A stretch of DNA of 21,397 nucleotides from Candidatus Wildermuthbacteria bacterium (GCA_016177065.1 JACOVZ010000001.1:1-21397), one strand, 5' to 3'; shown: positions 1 to 7,557, counted from the stretch's first letter. The notes: generated by a model not told the origin, from the letters alone. Made by a program: numbers and translations.

Positions 1-32
1 CCTTCGGTAAAACTCAGGGCTATTCTCTGGCT

Positions 33-49
33 CCTTGATTTAGTCAAGG
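33..49 (-). other. Small perfect hairpin downstream of rpsJ
   Basis: CCTTGA (33-38) and TCAAGG (44-49) form a 6-bp stem with a 5-nt loop. Read on the minus strand, the 3' arm runs into AAGGAG, so the hairpin could mask a Shine-Dalgarno-like sequence. No start codon follows at usable spacing inside the window and no T-run follows, so it is not an intrinsic terminator. The rest of 1-78 holds no other feature I can support. Confidence 0.3.
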
Positions 50-78
50 TGTGGATAACTCAACTAAGTCAAGTTTGG

Positions 79-423
79 CTACATTTTGATTTCAATGTCC
101 ACACCGGCAGGAAGATTAAGGCTTGTTAAGGCCTCAATCACTTTCTGGGTGGGGTTTAAAATATCAATGAGGCGTTTGTGCACTCTCATCTCAAACTGCT
201 CTCTCGCATCTTTGTGAATGAACGAGGAGCGGTTCACGGTATACTTCCTGATTTCGGTGGGAAGAGGAACCGGGCCTACAATCTCGCATCCCTCCCTGAC
301 CACGGTATCAATAATCTGCTTGCAGGAAGTGTCTATCACCTTATGGTCATAGGCGCCAAGGCGTATCCGCAGCTTTTGCTGGGGCGAGGCTTCATGCTTT
401 GTTTTTGACGCTTTGGGTGGCAT
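79..423 (-). CDS. rpsJ: 30S ribosomal protein S10 (uS10)
   Basis: This 114-residue protein is S10 of the small ribosomal subunit, which also acts with NusB in transcription antitermination. The family signature is clear: [15 protein letters not shown] near residue 17, the block [14 protein letters not shown] in the middle, and the [11 protein letters not shown] segment before the end. It is about 10 residues longer than typical S10 because of a basic N-terminal extension ([11 protein letters not shown]). The start ATG lies 32 bp after the tuf stop, with no clear Shine-Dalgarno site. It is the last gene of the str-type cluster here; the S10 operon (rplC onward) would be expected beyond the left edge, but no rplC start is visible in bases 1-78. 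Confidence 0.97.
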   Translation of the reverse strand: MPPKASKTKHEASPQQKLRIRLGAYDHKVIDTSCKQIIDTVVREGCEIVGPVPLPTEIRKYTVNRSSFIHKDAREQFEMRVHKRLIDILNPTQKVIEALTSLNLPAGVDIEIKM

Positions 424-455
424 AGATTGTAAAGATCAGCTCGCTGCAAAAAGCA

Positions 456-1649
456 TTATTTTGAGATCTTGGTTACCACGCCTGCTCCAACTGTTTTCCC
501 TCCTTCTCTGATAGCGAATCTCTGCTTCTCTTCCATGGCGATAGGCTGAATGAGCTTAACGGATACGTTCACGGTATCGCCTGGCATAACCATTTCAGTG
601 CCTGTCGGCAATGTCACGTCTCCAGTCACGTCAGTGGTTCTGAAGTAAAACTGAGGCTTGTATCCGTTGAAGAACGGCGTGTGCCTTCCTCCTTCCTCTT
701 TGGTGAGAACATACACTTCAGCGTCAAATTCCGTGTGAGGAGTAAGGGTTCCCGGCTTTGCCAAGACCTGCCCTCTTTCAATGTCTTCTTTTTTCAAGCC
801 TCTGAGAAGAATGCCGACGTTGTCTCCGGCTCTTGCTTCATCCAGTGTTTTGTTGAACATTTCCATGCTCACTGCAACAGCTTTGGTGGTAGCCTTCAAC
901 CCGACCAGCTCAACCTCTTCATTGGCTTTCACGATTCCCCGCTCCACTCTTCCTGTTGCGACAGTTCCTCTTCCTTCAATGGTGAAGACATCTTCCACTG
1001 CCATAAGGAAGGGCTTGTCTGTCTCTCTCACGGGCTCAGGAATGTATTCGTCTGCGGCTTTCATCAATTCAAGAATCGGCTTTGCGGATTCATCATCAGC
1101 TGACTTTGCTTCAAGAGCTTTCAATGCGGATCCGCGGATCACGGGAACCTGGTCTCCGGGGAAGTTGTATTTCTTGAGCAATTCTCTCACCTCAGATTCA
1201 ACCAAGTCAATGATTTCAGGATCGTCCACCGCGTCGCACTTGTTACGAAACACAATAATGGAAGGCAGCCCGACCTGGCGCGCCAGAAGAATGTGCTCTC
1301 TGGTTTGAGGCATTGGGCCGTCTGGAGCTGACACGACAAGAATAGCGCCATCCATTTGAGCGGCTCCCGTGATCATGTTTTTAATGTAGTCTGCGTGGCC
1401 TGGAGCGTCTATGTGCGCATAATGGCGCTTCTCCGTTTCATATTCCAGGTGGGAAATGTTAATGGTGATCCCTCTCGCCTTTTCTTCCGGAGCTGAGTCA
1501 ATCTGGTCTACTGACTTGTCTGAAGCTGTAAAACCCTTCAATTTGAGAATATGGAGAATCGCAGCCGTGGTGGTCGTTTTCCCGTGGTCAACGTGGCCGA
1601 TTGTTCCAATGTTCACATGGGGTTTTGTTCGCTCAAATTTTCCTGCCAT
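456..1649 (-). CDS. tuf: Translation elongation factor Tu
   Basis: The 397-residue protein delivers aminoacyl-tRNA to the ribosomal A site in a GTP-dependent manner. The GTPase motifs are intact: P-loop GHVDHGKT near residue 18, switch [11 protein letters not shown], switch [14 protein letters not shown], and the base-recognition motif NKCD. Domains 2 and 3 follow with [13 protein letters not shown] and the C-terminal VGAGVVTKI. Length matches the family. Switch II reads DAPGH rather than the DCPGH of E. coli, and INTSH reads INISH; neither touches the catalytic His. It has its own promoter in the end of the preceding small gene (1707-1734), giving an untranslated leader of about 50 nt, so tuf can be expressed beyond the level of the str operon. 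Confidence 0.98.
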   Translation of the reverse strand: MAGKFERTKPHVNIGTIGHVDHGKTTTTAAILHILKLKGFTASDKSVDQIDSAPEEKARGITINISHLEYETEKRHYAHIDAPGHADYIKNMITGAAQMDGAILVVSAPDGPMPQTREHILLARQVGLPSIIVFRNKCDAVDDPEIIDLVESEVRELLKKYNFPGDQVPVIRGSALKALEAKSADDESAKPILELMKAADEYIPEPVRETDKPFLMAVEDVFTIEGRGTVATGRVERGIVKANEEVELVGLKATTKAVAVSMEMFNKTLDEARAGDNVGILLRGLKKEDIERGQVLAKPGTLTPHTEFDAEVYVLTKEEGGRHTPFFNGYKPQFYFRTTDVTGDVTLPTGTEMVMPGDTVNVSVKLIQPIAMEEKQRFAIREGGKTVGAGVVTKISK

Positions 1650-1706
1650 GATGTAATATAGTTATTATTTGATTAGTGAATTATATTAGACTGTTTGATG
1701 TGATGT

Positions 1707-1734
1707 ATTATAGCGGCAAATCGTCTACTGTCAA
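1707..1734 (-). promoter_or_regulatory. tuf promoter embedded in the upstream gene
   Basis: On the minus strand TTGACA (1734-1729) is followed after 16 bp by TATAAT (1712-1707). Both hexamers are perfect sigma70 consensus. The -35 lies inside the coding end of the 70-aa gene and the -10 contains that gene's TAA stop (1710-1708). The predicted start near 1700 gives a leader of about 50 nt for tuf. Confidence 0.75.
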
Positions 1735-1920
1735 TTCTCCGCTGTCTGGATCTTGCTCTGGAATATCCTGGAGCTCAGGCTCCTCTTCTGGCATGCCCTG
1801 CGGAGTTTCCTTCTGCCCATTTTGGTACAACGAAACTATCAGCGTCGGATTTCCGTTTTCTACAATGATGATTTTCCCTCCTTCCCTTTGAAGGATTGCT
1901 TTCAAGTCGTTTAGATCCAT
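1708..1920 (-). CDS. Small acidic-tail protein between fusA and tuf (possible Phd/YefM-like fold)
   Basis: I do not recognise a characterised function. The 70-residue product begins MDLNDLKAIL and has a short basic-hydrophobic segment GGKIIIVENGNPTLIVSL that resembles the start of Phd/YefM-type antitoxins and related small CPR proteins, then a proline/glutamate-rich acidic tail (PEEEPELQDIPEQDPD). The ATG at 1920 is preferred over an in-frame TTG at 1944 because GGAG stands 8 nt before it and because it removes a 20-bp overlap with fusA, leaving a 4-bp gap. No toxin partner is adjacent; the location between fusA and tuf suggests a translation-linked or growth-rate-linked role, but that is only inference from position. 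Confidence 0.6.
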   Translation of the reverse strand: MDLNDLKAILQREGGKIIIVENGNPTLIVSLYQNGQKETPQGMPEEEPELQDIPEQDPDSGELTVDDLPL

Positions 1921-1924
1921 GAAA

Positions 1925-4030
1925 CTATCTCCGTTTCCCTTCAATGATCTCCTGCGCTATATTCTGAGGCACTGCCTCATATTTGTCAAACTCCATCGTA
2001 AAGGTTCCTCTTCCTTCTGTCAACGATCTCAGGGTCGTGGAATACCCGAACATTTCAGAAAGAGGCACTTTTGCGGCAATAACTTTGGTATTCAAACGAT
2101 CCTGAGTTTCTTCAATCTGCCCCCTCTTTGAAGAAATGTCGCCGATCACGTCTCCGAGAAAATCCGGAGGAATGACAACCTCAAGCTTCATGATAGGTTC
2201 AAGAATGACGGGATCTGCTTTTCTGCATCCCTCCTGAAGAGCCATGGACGAAGCCATTTTGAACGAAAACTCGGAAGAATCCACCTCATGGAATGATCCG
2301 TCAAGCAGGGTGACCGCAATATCAACGATGGGATACCCGGCCACAACTCCCTTATCCATGGCTTCTCTGATTCCTTTTTCAATGGGAGGAAAGAATTCCT
2401 GGGGAATGGCGCCTCCCTTGATCTTGTTGATGAATTCAAAGCCCTGGCCCCGTTCTTTCGGATCAACGCGGATGATCACGTGGCCGTATTGGCCTCTGCC
2501 CCCTGACTGCCTGATGTATTTTCCTTCAGCTTCCACTCCCTTTCTGGCAGTCTCCTTGTACGCGACCTGAGGTCTCCCCACATTCGCTCCCACGCCAAAC
2601 TCCCTTTTCATTCTGTCTACGATAATCTCAAGATGAAGCTCTCCCATTCCCGCAATGAGCGTGTCTCCGGTTTCCAGATCAGATTTTACCTTAAATGTAG
2701 GATCTTCCTCGGAAAGCTTCTTAAGAGAAAGCCCCATTTTTTCCTGGTCTGCTTTGGTTTTCGGCTCAATGCGTATGGAAATAACAGGCTCTGGAAACGC
2801 AATCTTTTCAAGAATAATGGGATTGTTCGCATCGCACAGGGTGTGCCCCGTGCTCGTTGCCTTCAACCCGACAGTGGCCCCGATATCTCCCGCAAACAAT
2901 TCTTCCACTTCCTCCCTGTCATTGGCATGCATGCGGAACATTCTGCTGATTCTCTCGGTTTCTCCGCTTGTGGTATTCAAAACATAGGATCCCTTTTCCA
3001 AGGTTCCAGAATACACCCGAAAAAATGTGAGCGTTCCCACATAGGGGTCTGTCGCAACCTTGAAGGCAAGCGCTGAAAAAGGATCCGTATCTGAAGGATG
3101 CCTTGCAATCGCTTCCCCTGTTTTCGGGTCTGTCCCTTTGACAGGAGGAAGATCCAAGGGGTTTGGAAGATAGTCCACGACTCCATCCAGCACAAGCTGA
3201 ACTCCTTTATTCTTCAGAGAAGATCCGCAGAACACGGGAACCAAGGAAGTCCTCAGCACCGCTTTTCTCAGGACTTTTCTCAGCTCTTCTTCCGGTATTT
3301 CTTTCTCTTCCACATACTGCGCAAGAAGATTTTCGTCTTCAGCCGCTATCTTCTCCACCATTTTTTCTCTCCACTTCTTGGCCTCTTCCATAAGGGGCGA
3401 CGGAACCTCAATTTCCTTGACGCTCTCTCCGAAGTCTCCTTCAAAGGCGTATCCCTTCATTGAAAAAAGATCAAAAACTCCCGCAAACGCGTCTTCTTCC
3501 CCTATGGGCAGCTGCACAGCAACGGCATTCGGAGTAAGCTTGGTGTGTATGGACTGGAACGCCTTTTCAAAGGATGCTCCGGTTCTATCTATCTTGTTCA
3601 CAAAGCAAATGCGGGGAACTCCGAACTTATCCGCTTGGCGCCACACGGTTTCAGACTGAGGCTCAACTCCCGCGACTCCGTCAAACACGACCACAGCTCC
3701 GTCTAACACTCTCAAAGAACGCTGGACTTCAGCCGTGAAATCAATGTGGCCTGGAGTGTCAATGATATTGAAGCGGTATTCGTTTTCTTTTTTTCTCTCG
3801 TCCCTCGTTCTTGTCCAAAAACACGTGGTTGCTGCCGACGTGATGGTGATTCCCCGCTCTCTCTCTTGCACCATCCAGTCCATAATCGTAGTTCCTTCGT
3901 GCACCTCCCCTATTTTGTGGGACATTCCGGTATAAAACAAAATGCGCTCGGTTGTTGTTGTCTTTCCGGCGTCAATGTGCGCAATGATCCCGATATTTCT
4001 GTATCTCTCAATAGGATAAGCCCTGGGCAT
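1925..4030 (-). CDS. fusA: Translation elongation factor G
   Basis: EF-G is the GTPase that drives mRNA-tRNA translocation and, with RRF, ribosome recycling. The 701-residue protein has P-loop [11 protein letters not shown] near residue 17, switch [13 protein letters not shown], switch [14 protein letters not shown], base motif NKID, and the domain III-V signatures [21 protein letters not shown] sequence (here [11 protein letters not shown]) and FGYSTTLRS near the C-terminus. The start at [15 protein letters not shown] is chosen because the reading frame upstream of it only reads through rpsG in another frame. It starts 16 bp after rpsG and lacks a clear Shine-Dalgarno sequence, so translational coupling to rpsG is likely. 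Confidence 0.97.
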   Translation of the reverse strand: MPRAYPIERYRNIGIIAHIDAGKTTTTERILFYTGMSHKIGEVHEGTTIMDWMVQERERGITITSAATTCFWTRTRDERKKENEYRFNIIDTPGHIDFTAEVQRSLRVLDGAVVVFDGVAGVEPQSETVWRQADKFGVPRICFVNKIDRTGASFEKAFQSIHTKLTPNAVAVQLPIGEEDAFAGVFDLFSMKGYAFEGDFGESVKEIEVPSPLMEEAKKWREKMVEKIAAEDENLLAQYVEEKEIPEEELRKVLRKAVLRTSLVPVFCGSSLKNKGVQLVLDGVVDYLPNPLDLPPVKGTDPKTGEAIARHPSDTDPFSALAFKVATDPYVGTLTFFRVYSGTLEKGSYVLNTTSGETERISRMFRMHANDREEVEELFAGDIGATVGLKATSTGHTLCDANNPIILEKIAFPEPVISIRIEPKTKADQEKMGLSLKKLSEEDPTFKVKSDLETGDTLIAGMGELHLEIIVDRMKREFGVGANVGRPQVAYKETARKGVEAEGKYIRQSGGRGQYGHVIIRVDPKERGQGFEFINKIKGGAIPQEFFPPIEKGIREAMDKGVVAGYPIVDIAVTLLDGSFHEVDSSEFSFKMASSMALQEGCRKADPVILEPIMKLEVVIPPDFLGDVIGDISSKRGQIEETQDRLNTKVIAAKVPLSEMFGYSTTLRSLTEGRGTFTMEFDKYEAVPQNIAQEIIEGKRR

Positions 4031-4046
4031 AGTGAGCGTAGCTGAA

Positions 4047-4514
4047 CTACCAAGCCAAATGGGCAAAAGCCTTGTTGGCTTCAGCCATGCGGTGCACGTC
4101 TTCTCTTTTCTTAATGGCAGAACCCTCGTTTTTGAATGCTCCGAGTATTTCCTCTGCGAGCTTTTCCTGCATGGGCTTTCCTTTTTTGGAAGCTGCTGCT
4201 CCAATAAGCCACCTGAAAGCCAGGCTCATTCTCCTGCCTCCCTTCACTTCAATGGGAACCTGGTATGTCGCTCCTCCCACTCTCTTGGATTTTACTTCAA
4301 CTAAGGGGGCCACGTTTTCAATGGCTTGCCGGAACACTTCCAACGGATCTTTCTCCGCTTTTTTCTTGAGGATGTCAAAGGCTCCGTACACGATTTTCCG
4401 CGCAACGGATTTTTTCCCTTTTTCCATGATATGGTTGATGAGTTTTTGCACAACCACGTCTTGGTACACGGAATCTGGCATTATGGAATGTCTTTTGAAT
4501 GTATGGCCTGGCAT
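4047..4514 (-). CDS. rpsG: 30S ribosomal protein S7 (uS7)
   Basis: S7 nucleates assembly of the 30S head by binding the 3' domain of 16S rRNA and contacts the E-site tRNA. The 155 residues match the family length. Visible signatures are [15 protein letters not shown], a [31 protein letters not shown] core (residues 55-80), the YQVPIEV stretch and the C-terminal [15 protein letters not shown], where the last residues replace the common AFAHYRW. It lies 3 bp after rpsL and 16 bp before fusA, the standard str operon order. Confidence 0.97.
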   Translation of the reverse strand: MPGHTFKRHSIMPDSVYQDVVVQKLINHIMEKGKKSVARKIVYGAFDILKKKAEKDPLEVFRQAIENVAPLVEVKSKRVGGATYQVPIEVKGGRRMSLAFRWLIGAAASKKGKPMQEKLAEEILGAFKNEGSAIKKREDVHRMAEANKAFAHLAW

Positions 4515-4517
4515 AGA

Positions 4518-4931
4518 TTATTCCTTGGGTTTTTTGACTCCGTACTTTGACCGCTCCTGTTTTCTCCCTTCAACTCCTGCCGTATCAAGCATGCCGCGCA
4601 CGATATGATACCGTACTCCAGGAAGGTCTTTCACTCTTCCCCCGCGGATGATGACCACTGAGTGCTCCTGGAGATTGTGGCCTTCGCCTGGAATGTAGGC
4701 TGACACTTCCATGCCGTTTGACAAACGAACCCTTGCAACTTTTCTCAAAGCGGAGTTCGGCTTCTTCGGGGTGGTCGTGAACACTTTTACGCATACTCCT
4801 CTCTTAAAGGGAGAGAAATATTCAACGGGCTGGTTTTTTTTCACGTTAAAACCAAACGTCAGGGCCGGCGTCTTATCTTTTCCCACGGTTCTCTTTCTTC
4901 CCTTTTTGATAAGCTGTCTGATTGTTGGCAT
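4518..4931 (-). CDS. rpsL: 30S ribosomal protein S12 (uS12)
   Basis: S12 sits at the decoding centre and controls accuracy. The 137-residue form carries [13 protein letters not shown] and [14 protein letters not shown], the two loops where streptomycin-resistance changes occur, and both look wild type. It has the longer N-terminal segment ([18 protein letters not shown]) seen in Gram-positive-type S12 rather than the shorter E. coli form. The start MPTIRQL is chosen over an upstream in-frame codon because it matches the family and leaves a promoter just upstream (4952-4980). First gene of the str operon; predicted leader is only about 14 nt with no Shine-Dalgarno site. Confidence 0.97.
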   Translation of the reverse strand: MPTIRQLIKKGRKRTVGKDKTPALTFGFNVKKNQPVEYFSPFKRGVCVKVFTTTPKKPNSALRKVARVRLSNGMEVSAYIPGEGHNLQEHSVVIIRGGRVKDLPGVRYHIVRGMLDTAGVEGRKQERSKYGVKKPKE

Positions 4932-4951
4932 AGTAAAATAGGACAACAAAT

Positions 4952-4980
4952 ACTGTATCAAGCAACGCTGGAAGTGTCAA
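4952..4980 (-). promoter_or_regulatory. str operon promoter (rpsL)
   Basis: Minus-strand TTGACA (4980-4975), 17-bp spacer, TACAGT (4957-4952). The -35 box contains the TGA stop of the upstream protease gene, so the two transcription units touch. The predicted start is about 14 nt before the rpsL ATG. Confidence 0.65.
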
Positions 4981-5609
4981 TACACGGAAGCCCCCGCAAT
5001 AAAGCTAAAAATCAGCCGTATGAGAGAGGAGATGATTCCAAAGAAGAAAAAGATGAGCAAAAAGATCAATAAGAACCCGTACTGAGACAAAAGAATTTTC
5101 AGGGCGTCAAAAGATCTGGGAAGAAGCGAAAACAAAACATGCGAACCGTCTAAGGGAGGGAACGGGAAGAGATTGAATATGCCCAGCAGCAGGTTAAGCC
5201 GCACAATGTAACCGAGAATGGAGGGAAATGCGGAATTCCCGAATATCTCCAGCGGAAAGAATCTCAGGATAAGGCCGAACGCAATCGCAATGGCAAAATT
5301 TGAAGCAGGACCCGCAAGGCCCACTTTCAGCTGGCCCCACTTCTGATCCCTGAAATTGAACGGGTTAATGGGAACCGGCTTTGCCCAGCCGAATATGATA
5401 CCGCCTCCTTGCCATGAAGACGCCAGCAGCAAAAACAAAGGAACAATAACCGATCCGACCGGATCAATATGGGGAATAGGATTGAGCGTGAGCCTTCCCG
5501 CATTTTTTGCAGTGGGATCTCCCAGAGAATTTGCGACAACTCCATGAGAAACTTCATGGATCACCACTGAAAAAATAAGAATCGCAAGCTGGAATAAAAA
5601 AAGTTCCAT
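4977..5609 (-). CDS. Site-2 protease family membrane metalloprotease (M50)
   Basis: This 210-residue integral membrane protein belongs to the M50 family of intramembrane zinc proteases, of the short FwdE/SpoIVFB-like type without PDZ or CBS domains. HEVSH (residues 18-22) is the HExxH zinc motif in the first membrane helix, followed by LTLNPIPHIDPVGSV and, in a later helix, PFPPLDGSHVLF whose Asp is the third zinc ligand. About five hydrophobic helices are visible, ending in a very hydrophobic C-terminus. The start at MELFLF is chosen over upstream TTG and ATG codons because TGGTACTGT, an extended -10 promoter element, ends 6 nt before it. Substrate unknown; candidates are membrane-bound regulators. 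Confidence 0.88.
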   Translation of the reverse strand: MELFLFQLAILIFSVVIHEVSHGVVANSLGDPTAKNAGRLTLNPIPHIDPVGSVIVPLFLLLASSWQGGGIIFGWAKPVPINPFNFRDQKWGQLKVGLAGPASNFAIAIAFGLILRFFPLEIFGNSAFPSILGYIVRLNLLLGIFNLFPFPPLDGSHVLFSLLPRSFDALKILLSQYGFLLIFLLIFFFFGIISSLIRLIFSFIAGASVY

Positions 5610-5615
5610 GGATGT

Positions 5616-5624
5616 ACAGTACCA
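5616..5624 (-). promoter_or_regulatory. Extended -10 element for the M50 protease
   Basis: Minus-strand TGGTACTGT fits a TGn-extended -10 with a degenerate hexamer, ending 6 nt before the ATG at 5609. No Shine-Dalgarno site is present, so a leaderless message is likely. The element sits within an imperfect inverted repeat GATGT..ACATC. Confidence 0.35.
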
Positions 5625-5630
5625 CATCGC

Positions 5631-5659
5631 TTGCAAACCAGAAAGGATTTTGATAGCAT
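5631..5659 (+). promoter_or_regulatory. rpmB promoter
   Basis: TTGCAA (5631-5636), 17-bp spacer, TAGCAT (5654-5659). The rpmB ATG begins 8 nt after the -10, so transcription would start within one or two bases of the start codon. Divergent from the M50 protease element 10-15 bp away. Confidence 0.5.
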
Positions 5660-5667
5660 ATCAGGGT

Positions 5668-5853
5668 ATGACACAGCAATGCGCAATCTGCGAAAAGGGG
5701 CAAAACAATGCGTGGACTCTTGTGAAACTCCGCGGAAAATTCAACCCCACAACAAAAAGAAAACAAAAGCCCAATCTGCAGTGGGTTCGCTTGCCTTCGG
5801 GGCAAAGATTGAAAGCATGCGCCAAATGCATCAAGGCAGTCGGAAAAAGATAA
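5668..5853 (+). CDS. rpmB: 50S ribosomal protein L28 (bL28), zinc-ribbon form
   Basis: The 61-residue product looks like L28 of the large ribosomal subunit. It has paired zinc-ligand knuckles CAIC (residues 5-8) and CAKC (51-54) around a basic core, KFNPTTKRKQKPNLQWVRL, which matches the RRxxPNLQ-type signature of the family. The upstream in-frame ATG at 5608 would overlap the protease start and the promoter, so the ATG at 5668 is used. AGGG lies too close to the ATG to be a normal ribosome-binding site; the message is probably leaderless. A tRNA-Pro gene follows 7 bp after the stop and is likely co-transcribed. Confidence 0.8.
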   Translation: MTQQCAICEKGQNNAWTLVKLRGKFNPTTKRKQKPNLQWVRLPSGQRLKACAKCIKAVGKR

Positions 5854-5860
5854 GTACGTA

Positions 5861-5931
5861 CGGGGTATAGGATATCGGCAGTCCGCGCCCTTGGGGTGGG
5901 TGCAGGGGCAGTTCGATTCTGCCTACCCCGA
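5861..5931 (+). tRNA. tRNA-Pro (anticodon GGG)
   Basis: A full cloverleaf can be drawn. Acceptor CGGGGTA (5861-5867) pairs with TACCCCG (5924-5930), discriminator A5931. D stem GGAT/GTCC, anticodon stem CGCCC/GGGTG with loop TTGGGGT (5891-5897) placing GGG at 5893-5895, 4-nt variable region, T stem GGCAG/CTGCC with loop TTCGATT. The 3' CCA is not encoded (CAAAC follows), so CCA-adding enzyme is needed. G37 follows the anticodon, as expected for TrmD methylation of tRNA-Pro. Confidence 0.95.
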
Positions 5932-5950
5932 CAAACAAAACTTCTGAGGC

Positions 5951-5979
5951 TTGACTTTTCTCCATTAAAAGCATATACT
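5951..5979 (+). promoter_or_regulatory. Promoter of the RRM gene
   Basis: TTGACT (5951-5956), 17-bp spacer, TATACT (5974-5979): each hexamer is one base off the sigma70 consensus. Transcription should start near 5986, leaving a leader of roughly 104 nt before the ATG at 6090. Confidence 0.75.
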
Positions 5980-5985
5980 TACAAG

Positions 5986-6089
5986 CGAAAGTAAGTTTCT
6001 TGTTTTCATTTCCCTTACACTCAATGTAAGCCAGAAAGCGAATAAGAGAGGTCGGCTTACTCACATTAAGCAGTAATAAGCAAAACGCA
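5986..6089 (+). promoter_or_regulatory. Structured 5' leader with alternative hairpins
   Basis: The leader contains alternating complementary blocks: GTAAG (5991-5995), CTTACA (6014-6019), TGTAAG (6025-6030), and GGCTTAC (6054-6060). CTTACA/TGTAAG makes a 6-bp hairpin with a 5-nt loop. GTAAGCC (6026-6032) can instead pair with GGCTTAC over 7 bp. The first GTAAG can pair with either CTTAC. The pairings are mutually exclusive, as in a switch. No Shine-Dalgarno sequence is visible before the ATG. Confidence 0.5.
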
Positions 6090-6398
6090 ATGGCAAAGAA
6101 ATTGTACGTGGGAGGATTGTCCTATGGAACAAGCGAAGACACGTTGAAGCAGACGTTCGCACAGGCCGGAGCCGTTGAATCTGCCATGATCATCATGGAC
6201 AGAGCAACCGGAAGGTCCAAGGGATTCGGCTTCGTTGAAATGTCAACGGAGGAAGAAGCCCAGAAAGCGATTGAGATGTTCAACGGAAAAGAGCTTGAAG
6301 GACGCACTCTTACCGTAAATGAGGCTCGCCCCATGGAACCAAGGCCCCGCAGAGAAGGCGGATTCGGCGGAGGATTCGGAGGCAGAGACCGCTTCTAA
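6090..6398 (+). CDS. RRM-domain RNA-binding protein, glycine-rich tail
   Basis: A single RNA recognition motif of about 80 residues with RNP2 LYVGGL (residues 5-10) and RNP1 KGFGFVEM (44-51), followed by a basic, glycine-rich tail (PRPRREGGFGGGFGGRDRF). This architecture matches the small bacterial Rbp proteins and glycine-rich cold-inducible RNA-binding proteins, which bind single-stranded RNA in the cytoplasm. Length of 102 residues is typical. The gene stands alone with its own near-consensus promoter, a long structured leader and an intrinsic terminator, so regulation in the leader, for example by temperature, is plausible; in other bacteria such genes are often cold induced. The RNA targets cannot be told from sequence. 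Confidence 0.92.
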   Translation: MAKKLYVGGLSYGTSEDTLKQTFAQAGAVESAMIIMDRATGRSKGFGFVEMSTEEEAQKAIEMFNGKELEGRTLTVNEARPMEPRPRREGGFGGGFGGRDRF

Positions 6399-6409
6399 AT
6401 GAAGATGGA

Positions 6410-6439
6410 AAGTCCGCTGACGAGGCGGATTTTTCATTT
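6410..6439 (+). terminator. Intrinsic terminator after the RRM gene
   Basis: AAGTCCGC (6410-6417) pairs with GCGGATTT (6425-6432) with one G-T pair around loop TGACGAG, running into TTTTT. An outer AAATGAA/TTCATTT (6397-6403/6433-6439) can extend the helix. Confidence 0.8.
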
Positions 6440-6459
6440 GCGCTGAAACAAGCTACACT
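6431..6459 (+). promoter_or_regulatory. Promoter of the 105-aa gene
   Basis: TTTTCA (6431-6436), 17-bp spacer, TACACT (6454-6459). The ATG at 6466 is 6 nt after the -10, so the transcript would begin at or next to the start codon. The -35 lies in the T-tract of the previous terminator. Confidence 0.45.
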
Positions 6460-6465
6460 GATTGT

Positions 6466-6783
6466 ATGAAATTCACTGTTGAGTTAAAGCGAGGCAGTAT
6501 TTCCTCCGCATTGAGAGACTGCGGATATGCGCCTCTTGGAATTGATCCTGCAGCCCAAGAGCTCATCTTTGTAAAAAGCCTGGGGAGAATGTATCCGAGA
6601 TTCCATATTTACTGCAAAGCTGTATCTGGCAGCCATGTCTTTGCATTGAACCTGCACTTGGACCAAAAAAGGCCGACCTACCAGGGAGTGTCGGCTCACA
6701 GCGGAGAATATGAAGGATCTATCGTAGAAGCTGAAGCAAAGAGAATTTCGTCAACTATTCACGAGGCAAAACCTTCCCTTTGA
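6466..6783 (+). CDS. Conserved-looking protein of unknown function
   Basis: I cannot assign a characterised family. The 105 residues are soluble, with no signal or membrane segment, and show a compact alpha/beta pattern. The central part has LGRMYPRFHIYCK and LNLHLDQKRPTYQG followed by SAHSGEYEG, motifs I associate with an uncharacterised family seen in Patescibacteria. It has a leaderless-type promoter and no Shine-Dalgarno sequence. Its last 29 bp overlap the end of the convergent HD-domain gene, with no terminator between them. Confidence 0.7.
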   Translation: MKFTVELKRGSISSALRDCGYAPLGIDPAAQELIFVKSLGRMYPRFHIYCKAVSGSHVFALNLHLDQKRPTYQGVSAHSGEYEGSIVEAEAKRISSTIHEAKPSL

Positions 6784-7318
6784 TTTTGTCCCACCAAGAA
6801 ACATGATATTGTCTCAGAGACGAAAGCTGAGTCTCATATATCTCCTTGAAAAACGTATTGCCGGTTTTCACTTCCTCCGCGCATTTTGCGATAAGCGAAA
6901 GCCGGTCTGCTGATTTTACAACCTGGGCCTCTATGCTTTTCCCCTCTCCTTCCTCGGTCCACAAAGACACAAAATGCCCTGCAAGGGATTGCGGAAGATT
7001 CTGAAAGGTTTCCGCAATAACTTCCTTGTTCACTTTCTGAATTGCCAAAGACACTTCTAAGCTATGGTGCTTGAAAGGGCCTAAGATATCGCCGGAAAAA
7101 GTTTCTTCAATGTCGTGGACAAGCGCCATGCGCAGCGCTTTCTCCGCGTCTATCTTCTCTCCTGCTTCTTTCAAAAGCTCGCAGAGAATGGAAACAATGT
7201 ATGCAACGAAAAAAGAATGCTCAGCAACGCTCTCTTTGAAATGCTGGGGTTTGGAAGAAAAGCGCATCACGTGCGCGAGAGACCGGTTTAAAATATGTGA
7301 GAAAATTGATCCTTTCAT
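6755..7318 (-). CDS. HD-domain 5'-deoxynucleotidase, YfbR-like
   Basis: The 187-residue protein aligns along its length with the YfbR group of HD-superfamily 5'-deoxynucleotidases, which dephosphorylate dNMPs in the cytoplasm. The key residues are at the expected spacing: Arg19, His34 (in VAEHS), His68-Asp69 (VHDIEE), Asp77 (SGD) and Asp138 (KSADRL). The start MKGSIFSHIL is chosen over codons up to 38 residues upstream because it matches the family N-terminus and the upstream part (MPRGACLWSS...) does not. No Shine-Dalgarno site or clear promoter was found. It fits salvage of nucleotides in an organism with limited biosynthesis, together with ndk nearby. Confidence 0.85.
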   Translation of the reverse strand: MKGSIFSHILNRSLAHVMRFSSKPQHFKESVAEHSFFVAYIVSILCELLKEAGEKIDAEKALRMALVHDIEETFSGDILGPFKHHSLEVSLAIQKVNKEVIAETFQNLPQSLAGHFVSLWTEEGEGKSIEAQVVKSADRLSLIAKCAEEVKTGNTFFKEIYETQLSSLRQYHVSWWDKIKGKVLPRE

Positions 7319-7416
7319 ACACTGAAACAGGACAAGAAGCGCAATACCAAAAGACAGTACACTCCTTGCCCTGTCTCCTTCCTTTTCTGGAAATAATCCA
7401 GGTGAGGACCAAAGGC

Positions 7417-7432
7417 ATGCCCCACGGGGCAT
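7417..7432. repeat. Inverted repeat ATGCCCC-AC-GGGGCAT
   Basis: Two perfect 7-bp arms separated by 2 bp, in the 280-bp gap between the divergent HD and winged-helix genes. It could be an operator or a very short hairpin; there is no T-run. The rest of 7319-7525 shows no gene or RNA I can support. Confidence 0.35.
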
Positions 7433-7525
7433 ACATCATTTCCGGTCCTCAAAAAAGTGAATGCCAGAAAGGAAGAGGGCAGGGTACCTTCATTATACCG
7501 TTTGCCATCGCAGGGAGTCAAATGC

Positions 7526-7557
7526 TTGACAAGAGGAAATAATTGTCCGAGTATAAT
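7526..7557 (+). promoter_or_regulatory. Promoter with 20-bp spacer and internal dyad
   Basis: TTGACA (7526-7531) and TATAAT (7552-7557) are both perfect but 20 bp apart. GACAA (7528-7532) and TTGTC (7543-7547) form an inverted repeat with a 10-bp centre overlapping the -35 and spacer. Overlong spacing with a dyad is the layout of MerR-type activated promoters; the downstream DNA-binding protein may bind here. Confidence 0.5.

Noticed and set aside
681..1308. Plus-strand ORFs opposite tuf and other long antisense frames in the atp genes
   Set aside because: They mirror strongly conserved genes and show no start signals or recognisable protein features.
4031..4204. 58-residue N-terminal extension of EF-G
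   Set aside because: It overlaps rpsG in another frame and is not part of the EF-G family.
5831..6064. Minus-strand ORF of 77 codons across the tRNA
   Set aside because: It runs antisense through tRNA-Pro and the RRM promoter; the stretch GRIELPLHPPQGRG is the usual false translation of a tRNA gene.
7319..7432. N-terminal extension of the HD protein to 225 residues
   Set aside because: The extra 38 residues do not match the YfbR family and cover the inverted repeat; the shorter start aligns the catalytic residues with family numbering.
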